Assembly (NCBI GenBank): GCA_024403485.1
Contig: JAKSRT010000018.1
Location: forward strand, 1 to 32,219
Source of the DNA: Lachnospiraceae bacterium
GTDB lineage: Bacteria; Bacillota; Clostridia; Lachnospirales; Lachnospiraceae
Length of the DNA: 32,219 nucleotides
Reading direction: 5' to 3'
Shown: positions 16,681 to 25,070 of the stretch, piece by piece
Layout: each line of letters starts with the position of its first letter
How positions within the stretch are numbered: position 1 is the stretch's first letter
Notes under the pieces: model-generated
Seen by the model: the letters and a program-made list of their open reading frames with translations, nothing else
Told to the model about the DNA's origin: nothing
Databases searched by the model: none
Translations under genes and position numbers: made by a program

Positions 16681-17730
16681 TTACTTGTTAGCAATAGCTT
16701 CCTTTAATGCTGCTGTAAGCTGAGGAACAATCTTATTAAGATCTCCTACTACACCGTAGTCAGCAACATCAAAGATAGGAGCATCTTCATCTTTGTTAAT
16801 TGCAATGATGATACCGGATTCTTCCATACCGGCTACGTGCTGAATAGCACCTGAAATACCGATTGCGAAGTAAACGTTGGGACGAACTGTCTTACCGGTC
16901 TGACCAACCTGTAATTCTTTGTTCTTCCAGCCTGAATCAACAACTGCACGAGAGCATGATACTGTTCCGCCAAGAACTGCTGCAAGATCTTCAAGAAGCT
17001 TGAAGTTTTCTGCAGAGCCAACTCCACGTCCACCGGATACAAGGATCTTAGCATCCATAATATCAGCAACGTCTGAAACAGCCTTAACTACTTCCTTAAT
17101 GGTTACATACTTGTTGTTAGGTGTGAAACCGGGATTGTATTCAACAACTTCTGCCTTAGCGCCCTTAATGGGATCAATCTTCTGCATAACACCGGGACGA
17201 ACTGTAGCCATCTGAGGACGGGTGTTAGGGCAAGCGATTGTAGCGATTGTGTTACCACCGAATGCAGGACGGGTCATAAGAAGCTGATTGTGCTTCTGTT
17301 CTGCTTCCTTACCGGGGATTGCTACTAAGGGGAAATCACCGATTTCAAGTACTGTACAGTCAGCTGTAAGACCGGTAGCTACTCTTGCGGAAACGGTAGG
17401 ACCAAGGTCACGACCGATTGCTGTAGCACCAACTAACACGATGTCAGGCTTGAACTCATTAATAACTGATGAAAGAGCATGAGCATAAGGCTCAGTTCTG
17501 TATTCCTTTAATTCAGGATCATCAACAACGATTACTCTGTCTGCACCATATTCAGCAAGAGAATCAACAAGGTTCTTTACACCAGAACCAATAAGAACTG
17601 CAGTAACCTGTGCATCAAGAGGCTGAGCAAGTTCTTTTGCTTTTCCAAGTAATTCATACGCAATGCCGGAAACAACGTTGTCTACCTGCTGCGCGAAGAC
17701 GAATACGCCTTTATATTCTTCTAAATTCAT
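16681..17730 (-). CDS. etfA: Electron transfer flavoprotein alpha subunit
   Basis: EtfA carries an FAD and pairs with EtfB to serve butyryl-CoA dehydrogenase. The 349-residue protein has the C-terminal FAD domain with LVSGGRGVGSAENFKLLEDLA, VVDSGWKNKELQVGQTGK and YFAIGISGAIQHVAGMEES, all standard. The N-terminal half has the usual nucleotide-fold layout (GVFVFAQQ, LVGATAIGRDLGPTVSARV). AAGGAGG precedes the ATG, 18 bases after etfB. The context with bcd suggests the bifurcating type that couples NADH oxidation to ferredoxin and crotonyl-CoA reduction. That is inferred from the family and neighbours. Confidence 0.96.
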   Translation of the reverse strand: MNLEEYKGVFVFAQQVDNVVSGIAYELLGKAKELAQPLDAQVTAVLIGSGVKNLVDSLAEYGADRVIVVDDPELKEYRTEPYAHALSSVINEFKPDIVLVGATAIGRDLGPTVSARVATGLTADCTVLEIGDFPLVAIPGKEAEQKHNQLLMTRPAFGGNTIATIACPNTRPQMATVRPGVMQKIDPIKGAKAEVVEYNPGFTPNNKYVTIKEVVKAVSDVADIMDAKILVSGGRGVGSAENFKLLEDLAAVLGGTVSCSRAVVDSGWKNKELQVGQTGKTVRPNVYFAIGISGAIQHVAGMEESGIIIAINKDEDAPIFDVADYGVVGDLNKIVPQLTAALKEAIANK

Positions 17731-17748
17731 TCTTTTAGCCTCCTTAAA

Positions 17749-18534
17749 TTAGATAACATGCTTTTCCTGTAATTTGCCTACAATATAAGCAACTGCATCT
17801 TCGGGAGATTCGGGAGTAACCTTTTCACCCTGGCCCTTACGAACCTTATCAGAAGCCTTTGCAATCTTTGTAGGAGAACCGGCAAGACCAAGGTTGCAAT
17901 CTTCAACATCCTTAAGATCTGCACGGCCCCATGTAATAACTTCAGCCTTGCATGCATCGAAGATGCCGCCGGGAGTCATATATCTGGGATCATTTAATTC
18001 AGCAAGAGCTGTTACAAGACAAGGCATAGTAGCTTCTACCATGTGATATCTGTCATCATACTGTCTCTTAACTGTAACCTTATCACCTGCAACAGAAATT
18101 TCCTGAGCATAGGAGATTACGGGAATACCAAGATGTTCAGCAATCTGAGGACCAACCTGAGCGGTATCACCGTCGATAGCCTGACGTCCGGTAATGATTA
18201 AGTCATATTCAAGGTTTCTGATAGCACCTGCGATTGTTGTAGATGTAGCCCAGGTATCAGCACCACCAAGTACTCTGTCTGTTACAAGAACTGCCTTGTC
18301 AGCGCCCATTGCAAGAGCTTCTCTTAATACGTCAGCTGCCTTAGGAAGACCCATTGTAAGTACGGTAACTTCTGCACCATACTGATCCTTTAAACGAAGT
18401 GCTGCTTCAAGACCTGCCTTATCATCAGGGTTCATGATTGCGAGCATTGCGCCTCTGTCCAATGTTCCGTCGGGGTTGAACTTAACGCCACCCTTTGTAT
18501 CGGGAACCTGCTTTATACATACGATAATCTTCAC
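17749..18534 (-). CDS. etfB: Electron transfer flavoprotein beta subunit
   Basis: The 261-residue EtfB has KIIVCIKQVPDT at the start, AMLAIMNPDDKAGLEAALRLKD, TMGLPKAADVLREALAMGADKAVLVTD, and ITGRQAIDGDTAQVGPQIAEHLG, all family signatures. The start codon is GTG at 18534, placed about nine bases after AGGAGG; an ATG a few bases upstream is out of frame. It lies 13 bases after bcd. In the known Bcd-Etf complexes this subunit takes part in NADH-driven electron bifurcation; I infer the same here from the gene order. Confidence 0.96.
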   Translation of the reverse strand: MKIIVCIKQVPDTKGGVKFNPDGTLDRGAMLAIMNPDDKAGLEAALRLKDQYGAEVTVLTMGLPKAADVLREALAMGADKAVLVTDRVLGGADTWATSTTIAGAIRNLEYDLIITGRQAIDGDTAQVGPQIAEHLGIPVISYAQEISVAGDKVTVKRQYDDRYHMVEATMPCLVTALAELNDPRYMTPGGIFDACKAEVITWGRADLKDVEDCNLGLAGSPTKIAKASDKVRKGQGEKVTPESPEDAVAYIVGKLQEKHVI

Positions 18535-18547
18535 GATTCATACCCTC

Positions 18548-19714
18548 CTACTTTAATAAGTTAGCGCTGATAACCATACGCTGAACTTCACTTGTACCTT
18601 CGTAGATTTCAGTAATCTTAGCATCACGCATCATACGTTCTACGCCGTACTCTTTGATGTAACCGTAACCACCGTGGAGCTGTACAGCCTTTGTGGTAAC
18701 TTCCATAGCTACTTCTGCGGCATAAAGCTTAGCCATAGCAGCTTCCATAGAATAAGAAATCTTAGGATTCTTTGTGTATTCATCCTTCTTAAGTGCTGCC
18801 TTATAAACAAGCATCTTAGCAGCTTCTACCTTGGTAGCCATGTCTGCTAACTGGAACTGAGTGTTCTGGAAAGCACCGATTGCGCGGCCAAACTGCTTTC
18901 TTTCCTGAACATACTGAATTGTTGTTTCAAGAGCACCTTCTGCAATACCGAGAGCCTGAGCAGCGATACCGATACGACCACCGTCAAGAGTATGCATAGC
19001 GATGTTAAAGCCCTTACCCTGAGCGCCAAGAAGGTTAGCCTTGGGAATACGGCAATCTGTAAAGATAAGTTCATATGTTGAAGAAGCACAGATACCCATC
19101 TTGTTTTCTTTTGTACCGAAGGTAAATCCGGGAGTACCCTTTTCTACGATGAATGCGGAAATCTCCTTAATGAATTTGCCTCTCTTTTCGATTTTGCCGG
19201 TAACAGCGAAGATAACGTAAACGTCAGCTTCCTTACCGTTGGTGATGAAGCACTTAGAACCGTTAAGTACCCATTCATCTCCATCTAAAACAGCCTTTGT
19301 CTGCTGTCCCTGAGCATCAGTACCTGCACCGGGCTCGGTAAGACCGAAAGCACCAAGCTTTTCACCCTTTGCAAGGGGAACAGCGTACTTCTGCTTCTGT
19401 TCTTCTGTACCATAAGTCATAATAGGGTCAACACAGAGTGAGGTATGTGCAGATACGATAACACCTGTAGTACCACAAACTTTTGACATTTCTTCAACAC
19501 ACATAGCGTATGTTAAAATGTCACAACCCTGTCCGCCGTATTCCTTAGCTACGGGAATACCTAAGAAACCATATTTAGCAAGCTTGTCAACAGTTTCTCT
19601 GGGGAATCTGTGCTGCTCGTCGATTTCCTGTGCAAGGGGCTTTACTTCTTTTTCGGCGAAATCCTTAAAAAGCTGTCTCGCCATTTCATGTTCTTTGCTT
19701 AAAGAAAAATCCAT
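18548..19714 (-). CDS. bcd: Butyryl-CoA dehydrogenase
   Basis: A 388-residue acyl-CoA dehydrogenase that reduces crotonyl-CoA to butyryl-CoA with EtfAB. Visible marks are the FAD-binding FGLTEPGAGTDAQG, CFITNGKEADVYV, ERKQFGRAIGAFQNTQFQLADM, LHGGYGYIKEYGVERMMRDAK and EIYEGTSEVQRMVI, whose glutamate (YEGTSE) is the catalytic base of short-chain members. TTAGGAGGAAA lies before the ATG. It sits between hbd and etfB, which fixes the substrate better than the sequence alone would. Confidence 0.96.
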   Translation of the reverse strand: MDFSLSKEHEMARQLFKDFAEKEVKPLAQEIDEQHRFPRETVDKLAKYGFLGIPVAKEYGGQGCDILTYAMCVEEMSKVCGTTGVIVSAHTSLCVDPIMTYGTEEQKQKYAVPLAKGEKLGAFGLTEPGAGTDAQGQQTKAVLDGDEWVLNGSKCFITNGKEADVYVIFAVTGKIEKRGKFIKEISAFIVEKGTPGFTFGTKENKMGICASSTYELIFTDCRIPKANLLGAQGKGFNIAMHTLDGGRIGIAAQALGIAEGALETTIQYVQERKQFGRAIGAFQNTQFQLADMATKVEAAKMLVYKAALKKDEYTKNPKISYSMEAAMAKLYAAEVAMEVTTKAVQLHGGYGYIKEYGVERMMRDAKITEIYEGTSEVQRMVISANLLK

Positions 19715-19747
19715 GATTTATTTCCTCCTAATAAAGATCAAATTAAA

Positions 19748-20620
19748 TTACTGTGCATCAACAGGTGTCTTTGTTCTGTCTGCATTGTAGATGTAGAAGC
19801 CCTTACCTGTCTTGCATCCAAGGTTTCCGCCACGAACCATCTTACGAATAAGAGGACATGCACGATACTTTGAATCGCCTGTTTCTTTGTAAAGAACGTC
19901 CATAATAGCAAGGCAGATATCAAGACCAACATAGTCACCAAGTTCAAGGGGTCCCATAGGGTGGTTAGCACCAAGCTTCATAGCGCTGTCGATACCTTCG
20001 ATGTCTGAAACACCTTCCATTTTAATGAATGCTGCTTCGTTAATCATAGGAATGAGAATTCTGTTTACAACGAATCCGGCAGCTTCGTTAACCTGTACAG
20101 GTGTCTTGCCGATTTCTTCGGAAATCTTCTTGATTGCATCAACTGTTTCAGCAGGTGTGTTTACACCGGCGATAACTTCGATAAGCTTCATACGATCAGC
20201 AGGGTTGAAGAAGTGCATACCTACTACAGGTCTGTTAACACCCTTACCGATTTCAGTAATGGAAAGTGAAGAAGTATTTGAAGAGAAGATACATTCAGGC
20301 TTACAGATAGCATCAAGTTCCTTGAATGTTGTCTGCTTAACGTTCATATCTTCGAATGCTGCTTCTACGATTAAATCGCAGTCAGCGCAAAGGTCTTCCT
20401 TAAGACCGGGAGTAATCTTAGATGTGATAGCATCTACAGCTTCCTGAGTAAGTTTGCCTTTTTCAACAAGCTTAGCATATCCTTTAACAATTTTGTCTTT
20501 TCCGCCTTCAGCCCACTCCTGCTTGATATCGCAAAGAGCTACTTCATAGCCTTCGGTCTGAGCAAATGCCTTAGCAATGCCCTGTCCCATGGTTCCAGCA
20601 CCAATAACGCCTACCTTCAT
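19748..20620 (-). CDS. hbd: 3-hydroxybutyryl-CoA dehydrogenase
   Basis: Hbd reduces acetoacetyl-CoA to 3-hydroxybutyryl-CoA. The 290-residue protein has the Rossmann motif GAGTMGQG at residues 7-14, an acidic residue at the second strand end (LCDIK) that favours NADH, SSNTSSLSITEIG, the catalytic-histidine run MHFFNPADRMKLIEV, and VNEAAGFVVNRILIPMINEA. The C-terminal domain has PMGPLELGDYVGLD. AAGGAGGAA is upstream. It follows crt by 35 bases. Confidence 0.96.
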   Translation of the reverse strand: MKVGVIGAGTMGQGIAKAFAQTEGYEVALCDIKQEWAEGGKDKIVKGYAKLVEKGKLTQEAVDAITSKITPGLKEDLCADCDLIVEAAFEDMNVKQTTFKELDAICKPECIFSSNTSSLSITEIGKGVNRPVVGMHFFNPADRMKLIEVIAGVNTPAETVDAIKKISEEIGKTPVQVNEAAGFVVNRILIPMINEAAFIKMEGVSDIEGIDSAMKLGANHPMGPLELGDYVGLDICLAIMDVLYKETGDSKYRACPLIRKMVRGGNLGCKTGKGFYIYNADRTKTPVDAQ

Positions 20621-20655
20621 TTAGTAGTTCCTCCTTAAGTATATAAATTTGATTT

Positions 20656-21480
20656 TTATTTATTCTTGAAAGGCTCTTTAACCTTTTCTTTGTTCTTATC
20701 CAAGAAGAATGCCATACCGTACTGCTGATCTTCTGTTTCAAAGCAGTCACCGAATAACTTTTCTTCAATTACAAGAGCATCGTCCATAGTTGCATCAAGG
20801 CCGTCGTTAATAGCCTTCTTGCAGTTACGAACAGCGATGGGAGCGTTCTTTGCAATACCCGCTGCCATCTTTTCAGCTGCTGCCATAAGATTTTCCTGAG
20901 CAGTTGCTGTTACATTGCCTTCTGCATCAACTGTAGCTGCAATAACATCATTAACAAGTCCGATTCTTAATGCTTCGGGAGCCTTAATGTTACGAGCGGT
21001 ATAAATCATCTGTTTAGCCATTCCTGCGCCTACAAGACGAGCAAGTCTCTGTGTACCGCCGAAACCGGGAGTAATTCCAAGACCAACTTCAGGCTGACCG
21101 AATACTGCATTGTCAGAACAAATTCTGATGTCACAGCTCATTGAAATTTCACATCCGCCGCCAAGAGCAAAACCGTTGATTGCTGCAATTACGGGAATAG
21201 GGAATGTTTCAATCTTACGGAAAACATCGTTACCCTTCTTACCGAAAGCTTCGCCTTCAGCCTTTGTAAGAGTACTCATTTCTCCGATGTCCGCACCTGC
21301 AACAAAGCTCTTTTCGCCTGCTCCGGTAAGAATAAGGCAACGAACTTCGTCAAGGTTTACGCTTGAGAAAGCTTCGTCAAGTTCTTCAAGAACCTGTGAA
21401 TTAAGGGCATTTAATGCCTTGGGTCTGTTAATGGTAATAATACCAACAGCCCCCTTCTGTTCATATAAAACGAATTCCAT
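20656..21480 (-). CDS. crt: Crotonase (3-hydroxybutyryl-CoA dehydratase)
   Basis: Crt removes water from 3-hydroxybutyryl-CoA to give crotonyl-CoA. The 274-residue enoyl-CoA hydratase-fold protein has SFVAGADIGEM, the oxyanion segment NGFALGGGCEISMSCD with one catalytic glutamate, and FGQPEVGLGITPGFGGTQRL with the second. It is about ten residues longer than many crotonases because of a Lys-rich tail (KNKEKVKEPFKNK). AAAGGAAA is upstream. It lies 121 bases after thl, the largest gap in the operon, which holds a perfect hairpin. Confidence 0.95.
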   Translation of the reverse strand: MEFVLYEQKGAVGIITINRPKALNALNSQVLEELDEAFSSVNLDEVRCLILTGAGEKSFVAGADIGEMSTLTKAEGEAFGKKGNDVFRKIETFPIPVIAAINGFALGGGCEISMSCDIRICSDNAVFGQPEVGLGITPGFGGTQRLARLVGAGMAKQMIYTARNIKAPEALRIGLVNDVIAATVDAEGNVTATAQENLMAAAEKMAAGIAKNAPIAVRNCKKAINDGLDATMDDALVIEEKLFGDCFETEDQQYGMAFFLDKNKEKVKEPFKNK

Positions 21481-21560
21481 TTTGAGGTTTCCTTTCGTGT
21501 TTGAAAATAATAACCAGTATCATTTTCAACATTTTTATTTTGTTTTGATAAACATACCAA

Positions 21561-21587
21561 TATCCGGGCAGTTTTTTTGCCCGGATA
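21561..21587 (-). promoter_or_regulatory. Intergenic hairpin between thl and crt
   Basis: A perfect nine-pair stem TATCCGGGC/GCCCGGATA with a nine-base loop (AAAAAAACT on the minus strand) stands between thl and crt. It has no T run after it on the minus strand, so it is unlikely to be a plain terminator. A role in mRNA processing or stability is inferred. Confidence 0.6.
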
Positions 21588-21601
21588 CGGATTATAAACT
21601 A

Positions 21602-22783
21602 TTAATCTCTCTTAACGATTGTGGAGCAACCCATACCGCCACCGATACAAAGAGTTGCAAGACCAAGCTTAGCGTCCTTAGCTTCCATTTCGTGAAGAAG
21701 TGTAACAAGGATACGGCATCCTGAAGCACCAACGGGATGACCAAGAGCAATCGCACCACCGTTAGGATTGAGCTGCTTATCAACGTCAATGCCAAGATCC
21801 TTACCAACTGCAACAGACTGAGCTGCGAAAGCTTCATTTGCTTCGATGATGTCGAAGTCTTCAATCTTTACACCGGCCTTAGCCATAACCTTCTTTGTTG
21901 AAGCAACAGGTCCGATACCCATAACTTCGGGACGAACACCTGCAAGAGCACCTGCAACAAATGTAGCCATAGGCTTAACGCCAAGTTCGATTGCCTTTTC
22001 TTCGCTCATAACAACAACCGCTGCAGCACCGTCATTGATACCTGAAGCATTACCTGCTGTTACAAATCCATCGGGGTTAATAGCACGAAGCTTTGCAAGA
22101 CCTTCGATGGTAGAACCGGGACGAGGACCTTCATCTGTATCGAAAATAACTGTTTCTTTCTTTTTCTTGATTTCTACAGGAACGATTTCCTTCTTGAATG
22201 CGCCTGCTTCGATAGCTGCGCAAGCCTTCTGCTGGCTCTTAAGAGCGAACTCATCGAGTTCTTCACGGGTAAGTCCCCATTCTTCGCAGATATTGTCAGC
22301 GGTCTTGATCATATGATACTGGTTAAATGCATCCCATAATGCATCGTTAACCATTGTATCAACCAATGTACCGTTGTTCATTCTGTAACCATAACGTCCC
22401 TGAGGAATAGCATAAGGAGCCATGGACATGTTTTCCATACCACCTGCAACTACAACATCAGCATCACCTGCCATAATCATCTGAGCTGCCTGGTTTACAC
22501 AGTTAAGACCGGAACCACAAACAACGTTCATTGTAACAGCGGGAACTTCGATGGGAAGACCTGCTTTGATGGATGCCTGACGAGCTACGTTCTGTCCAAG
22601 ACCGGCCTGGATAACACATCCCATATATACCTGATCAACATCTTCAGGTTTAATGCCTGCACGAGCTACAGCTTCCTTAATAACGATTGCACCTAACTGT
22701 GCTGCGGGAGTTGTGGATAAAGAACCACCCATTGTGCCGATTGCTGTACGGCAAGCGCTTGCGATAACAACTTTTTTTGCCAT
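21602..22783 (-). CDS. thl: Acetyl-CoA acetyltransferase (thiolase)
   Basis: Thl joins two acetyl-CoA into acetoacetyl-CoA, the first step toward butyrate. The 393-residue thiolase has the nucleophilic cysteine in [13 protein letters not shown] near residue 90, the NEAFAAQ segment, the histidine in [10 protein letters not shown] and the second cysteine in LCIGGGMG near the C-terminus. The length is exact for the biosynthetic type. AAGGAG is upstream, with a leader of about 55 bases from the promoter at 22846-22874. It heads the operon. Confidence 0.97.
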   Translation of the reverse strand: MAKKVVIASACRTAIGTMGGSLSTTPAAQLGAIVIKEAVARAGIKPEDVDQVYMGCVIQAGLGQNVARQASIKAGLPIEVPAVTMNVVCGSGLNCVNQAAQMIMAGDADVVVAGGMENMSMAPYAIPQGRYGYRMNNGTLVDTMVNDALWDAFNQYHMIKTADNICEEWGLTREELDEFALKSQQKACAAIEAGAFKKEIVPVEIKKKKETVIFDTDEGPRPGSTIEGLAKLRAINPDGFVTAGNASGINDGAAAVVVMSEEKAIELGVKPMATFVAGALAGVRPEVMGIGPVASTKKVMAKAGVKIEDFDIIEANEAFAAQSVAVGKDLGIDVDKQLNPNGGAIALGHPVGASGCRILVTLLHEMEAKDAKLGLATLCIGGGMGCSTIVKRD

Positions 22784-22845
22784 CTTTTTTGTCTCCTTTA
22801 AATATTATTTTTTATTTGTTAAATTTTTATCAGATTTCGAGCCTA

Positions 22846-22874
22846 ATTTTACCATACGCAAGATTATTATTCAA
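22846..22874 (-). promoter_or_regulatory. Promoter of the thl-crt-hbd-bcd-etfB-etfA operon
   Basis: TTGAAT at 22874-22869, 17 bases, TAAAAT at 22851-22846. Transcription should begin near 22839. The strongly AT-rich leader before AAGGAG fits high expression. I see no clear operator or catabolite-control site. Confidence 0.8.
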
Positions 22875-22916
22875 GCGCGAAAAGATATTTTAACCTTATC
22901 AAAATGATTTATCTTC

Positions 22917-22960
22917 AAAAAAAGAGCTATGAAAAAATGAATTCCATTTTTCATAGCTCC
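22917..22960 (-). terminator. Terminator of hpf
   Basis: GAGCTATGAAAAATG and CATTTTTTCATAGCTC pair on the minus strand around a short GAATT-containing loop, with one extra base in one arm, and are followed by seven T. It insulates the thl promoter from hpf. Confidence 0.92.
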
Positions 22961-22979
22961 GAAAATCTCAGATAAGTAT

Positions 22980-23507
22980 TTAAATATCTGCTTCTATAAG
23001 TCCGTATGTACCGCCTTTTCTCTTATATACTACAGCCATTTCATCTGTCTCCGCATTCATGAACACGAAAAAGTTGTGGCCCAGAAGTTCCATCTGGACA
23101 CATGCATCTTCAGGATACATGGGCTTAATGTCAAATCTCTTGGTACGAATAATCTTAATTTCCTCATCTTCCATATAATCGTTATCAAGATATTCCTGCT
23201 TAAAAGAAGCAGCTGCCTGTTCTCGGTCAGTAATCTTATTCTTATACTTTTTAAGCTGTCTTTCGATTATTTCTTCAACAAGGTCAATCGATACATACAT
23301 ATCGCTGGATACCTGCTCGGATCTTATGATATTTCCCTTCACAGGAATTGTTACTTCTATTTTCTGTCTATCTTTTTCAACACTTAATGTTACATGAACC
23401 TCTGTATCCGGCGCAAAATACTTCTCAAGTTTTCCGATTTTGTCTTCCACCGCTTCCTTTAAGCCATCCGTAACATTAATATTTTTCCCCAAAATAATAA
23501 ATTTCAT
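22980..23507 (-). CDS. hpf: Long-form ribosome hibernation promoting factor
   Basis: Long HPF joins 70S ribosomes into silent 100S dimers in resting cells. From the ATG at 23507 the product is 175 residues. It has an N-terminal S30AE domain (KFIILGKNINVTDGLKEAVE, VHVTLSVEKDRQKIEVTIP), a variable linker, and the C-terminal dimerisation domain (RTKRFDIKPMYPEDACVQME, GHNFFVFMNAETDEMAVVYK). A frame extending to a GTG at 23516 would place the start too close to AGGAG; the ATG at 23507 has eight bases of spacing. It is a single-gene unit with its own promoter and terminator. Confidence 0.95.
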   Translation of the reverse strand: MKFIILGKNINVTDGLKEAVEDKIGKLEKYFAPDTEVHVTLSVEKDRQKIEVTIPVKGNIIRSEQVSSDMYVSIDLVEEIIERQLKKYKNKITDREQAAASFKQEYLDNDYMEDEEIKIIRTKRFDIKPMYPEDACVQMELLGHNFFVFMNAETDEMAVVYKRKGGTYGLIEADI

Positions 23508-23565
23508 ATACATCACTCCTCATAAAAAAGAATCGTCAGTGAATCTTTATTACTAACGTAAATAT

Positions 23566-23594
23566 AGTATAACATATAGTCAGAAAATTTTCCA
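23566..23594 (-). promoter_or_regulatory. hpf promoter
   Basis: TGGAAA at 23594-23589, 17 bases, TATACT at 23571-23566. The -10 is one base off consensus and the -35 is weak. The start would fall near 23559. Confidence 0.6.
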
Positions 23595-23701
23595 TTCTTT
23601 TCTTAAATTTTCTGAATTATTCACAATTTATTTTTCGAACAGCTTCTATTCCCAAAAACGCGCTGGTAAAATGCATTAATTAATTGATAAACGTTTGAAT
23701 A

Positions 23702-23769
23702 ATAAAAGATGTCCTCACACACAGTCCCGCCATTAATTTTTGCGGAGCATATCCATAAAGACATCTTTT
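23702..23769 (-). terminator. Long hairpin ending the trxB-lipoprotein transcript
   Basis: Directly after the lipoprotein stop, AAAAGATGTC (23769-23760) can pair with GACATCTTTT (23713-23704). The 46-base interior holds a smaller CCGC/GCGG stem. The 3' side continues ATTATT rather than a clean T run. It is a likely but unusual terminator. Confidence 0.55.
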
Positions 23770-24981
23770 TTAATAGTACGTACCTATATCCTGTATTTCG
23801 TTATCAACTACATCGAAATATACTATGTGTGGTCCCATTCCGTCACGATGAACGGAAATACACCACTTATCATCGACATAAGTTATATTATACGGAGTTC
23901 CCGGATATTCCGTACCGATAAATAAATCATAAAGGCTCTCAAACTGTCCCATTTGAAGATGTTCAAGTGAATCGGTTCTTATAATGTTCTTAAGTTCCGT
24001 TTCTCCGTACAAACTGGTTGAAACAGTTATGTAATAGTAGTCCTGAATTTTTGTAAGCTGAACCATACCGCCTATTTCGGGAGCAACCGGATATTCTCTC
24101 AATACATCAAAGTTATCCGTGGTGGTTTCAAAAATCGTACATGAGCCGTTTGTTCCGGATACAAAATAAGCCTTATCATCGATAAAAGTAAATGATCTTA
24201 CATAAACATCTTTCAAAGGGGGAATGTTGTAAGACTCATCAAGGAATATCATGGAAGAGTCCTTCGATCTTCTGAACACCCACATCTGACCGCTCTTCGA
24301 GCTCCAGGCATAAAATCTGGCCGTATCCTCTCTGTAGATTATGTAATGGGGTTCCTCACCCATATCCACAAATTCCTGAACACGTTCAAAATAAAAGGTT
24401 CCATCCTCATTAACATTTTTTTTGTAGGCAATAATCTTGTTATGATCCGTATCATCTACCATATAAACTTCACCGTCAAAGGCAATGGTATGGGGTTTTT
24501 TTAACTCCTTGTCCATTACCTTCCACTCATGTATGGGGTCGGTCATATTATCGTTATAAATAATCTGATTATGATAACAGTCTACGATAAAATACAAACC
24601 ATCATGATATGTATACCAAGTCGGAACGGAAAGATCGTACCATTCATTTCCGACAGAACGTCTGATTCCCTCATCATCCGTTTCGTCTTCTTCAACGGTA
24701 ACCCATGGATTGGATATAATCTCCCCATCGGCCTCAATGGCGTACATTACATCACTTCCCGTCTCACCAACATACTCGGTTTTTTCCGAAGTTTCATACT
24801 CAATGGGTTCCCCATCCAAAGAAGCATTCGAACCGTCGCCTAAAGATGTACTCGCTTCTCCCTCGGCTGAAGCATCAGCTGAGTCTTGAGATGAACCAAA
24901 AACCATATTAAATTCAGAACCAGCACACGCCGACAGCACTAAACACAGCGCCATCAAAATGCACACAATAATTCGTCTCAT
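23770..24981 (-). CDS. Lipoprotein of unknown function, possible beta-propeller
   Basis: A 403-residue secreted lipoprotein. A short signal peptide ends in the lipobox LSAC with the lipidated Cys at 19, followed by a Ser/Ala/Glu-rich linker. The mature part consists of repeated strands of the form TYHDGLYFIVDCYHNQIIY, DGEVYMVDDTDHNKIIAYK, EDTARFYAWSSKSGQMWVF, IDDKAYFVSGTNGSCTIF and VDDKWCISVHRDGMGPHIVYF. Such display-and-value repeats, about 45-50 residues apart, suggest a beta-propeller. I do not recognise the family. AGGAAAAAGAG precedes the ATG. It follows the NlpC/P60 gene by 89 bases and probably ends that operon. Confidence 0.82.
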   Translation of the reverse strand: MRRIIVCILMALCLVLSACAGSEFNMVFGSSQDSADASAEGEASTSLGDGSNASLDGEPIEYETSEKTEYVGETGSDVMYAIEADGEIISNPWVTVEEDETDDEGIRRSVGNEWYDLSVPTWYTYHDGLYFIVDCYHNQIIYNDNMTDPIHEWKVMDKELKKPHTIAFDGEVYMVDDTDHNKIIAYKKNVNEDGTFYFERVQEFVDMGEEPHYIIYREDTARFYAWSSKSGQMWVFRRSKDSSMIFLDESYNIPPLKDVYVRSFTFIDDKAYFVSGTNGSCTIFETTTDNFDVLREYPVAPEIGGMVQLTKIQDYYYITVSTSLYGETELKNIIRTDSLEHLQMGQFESLYDLFIGTEYPGTPYNITYVDDKWCISVHRDGMGPHIVYFDVVDNEIQDIGTYY

Positions 24982-25070
24982 TTATCGAAAACTCTTTTTC
25001 CTGTTTCTGTCCAAATAATATCTGATTTCCGCTTTAAAATGCGGATAAAATCAAAACAACGTCTGCCAAA

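Noticed and set aside
23508..23516. GTG or ATG starts adding three residues to HPF
   Set aside because: They are too close to AGGAG. The ATG at 23507 has the right spacing and the standard MKF N-terminus.
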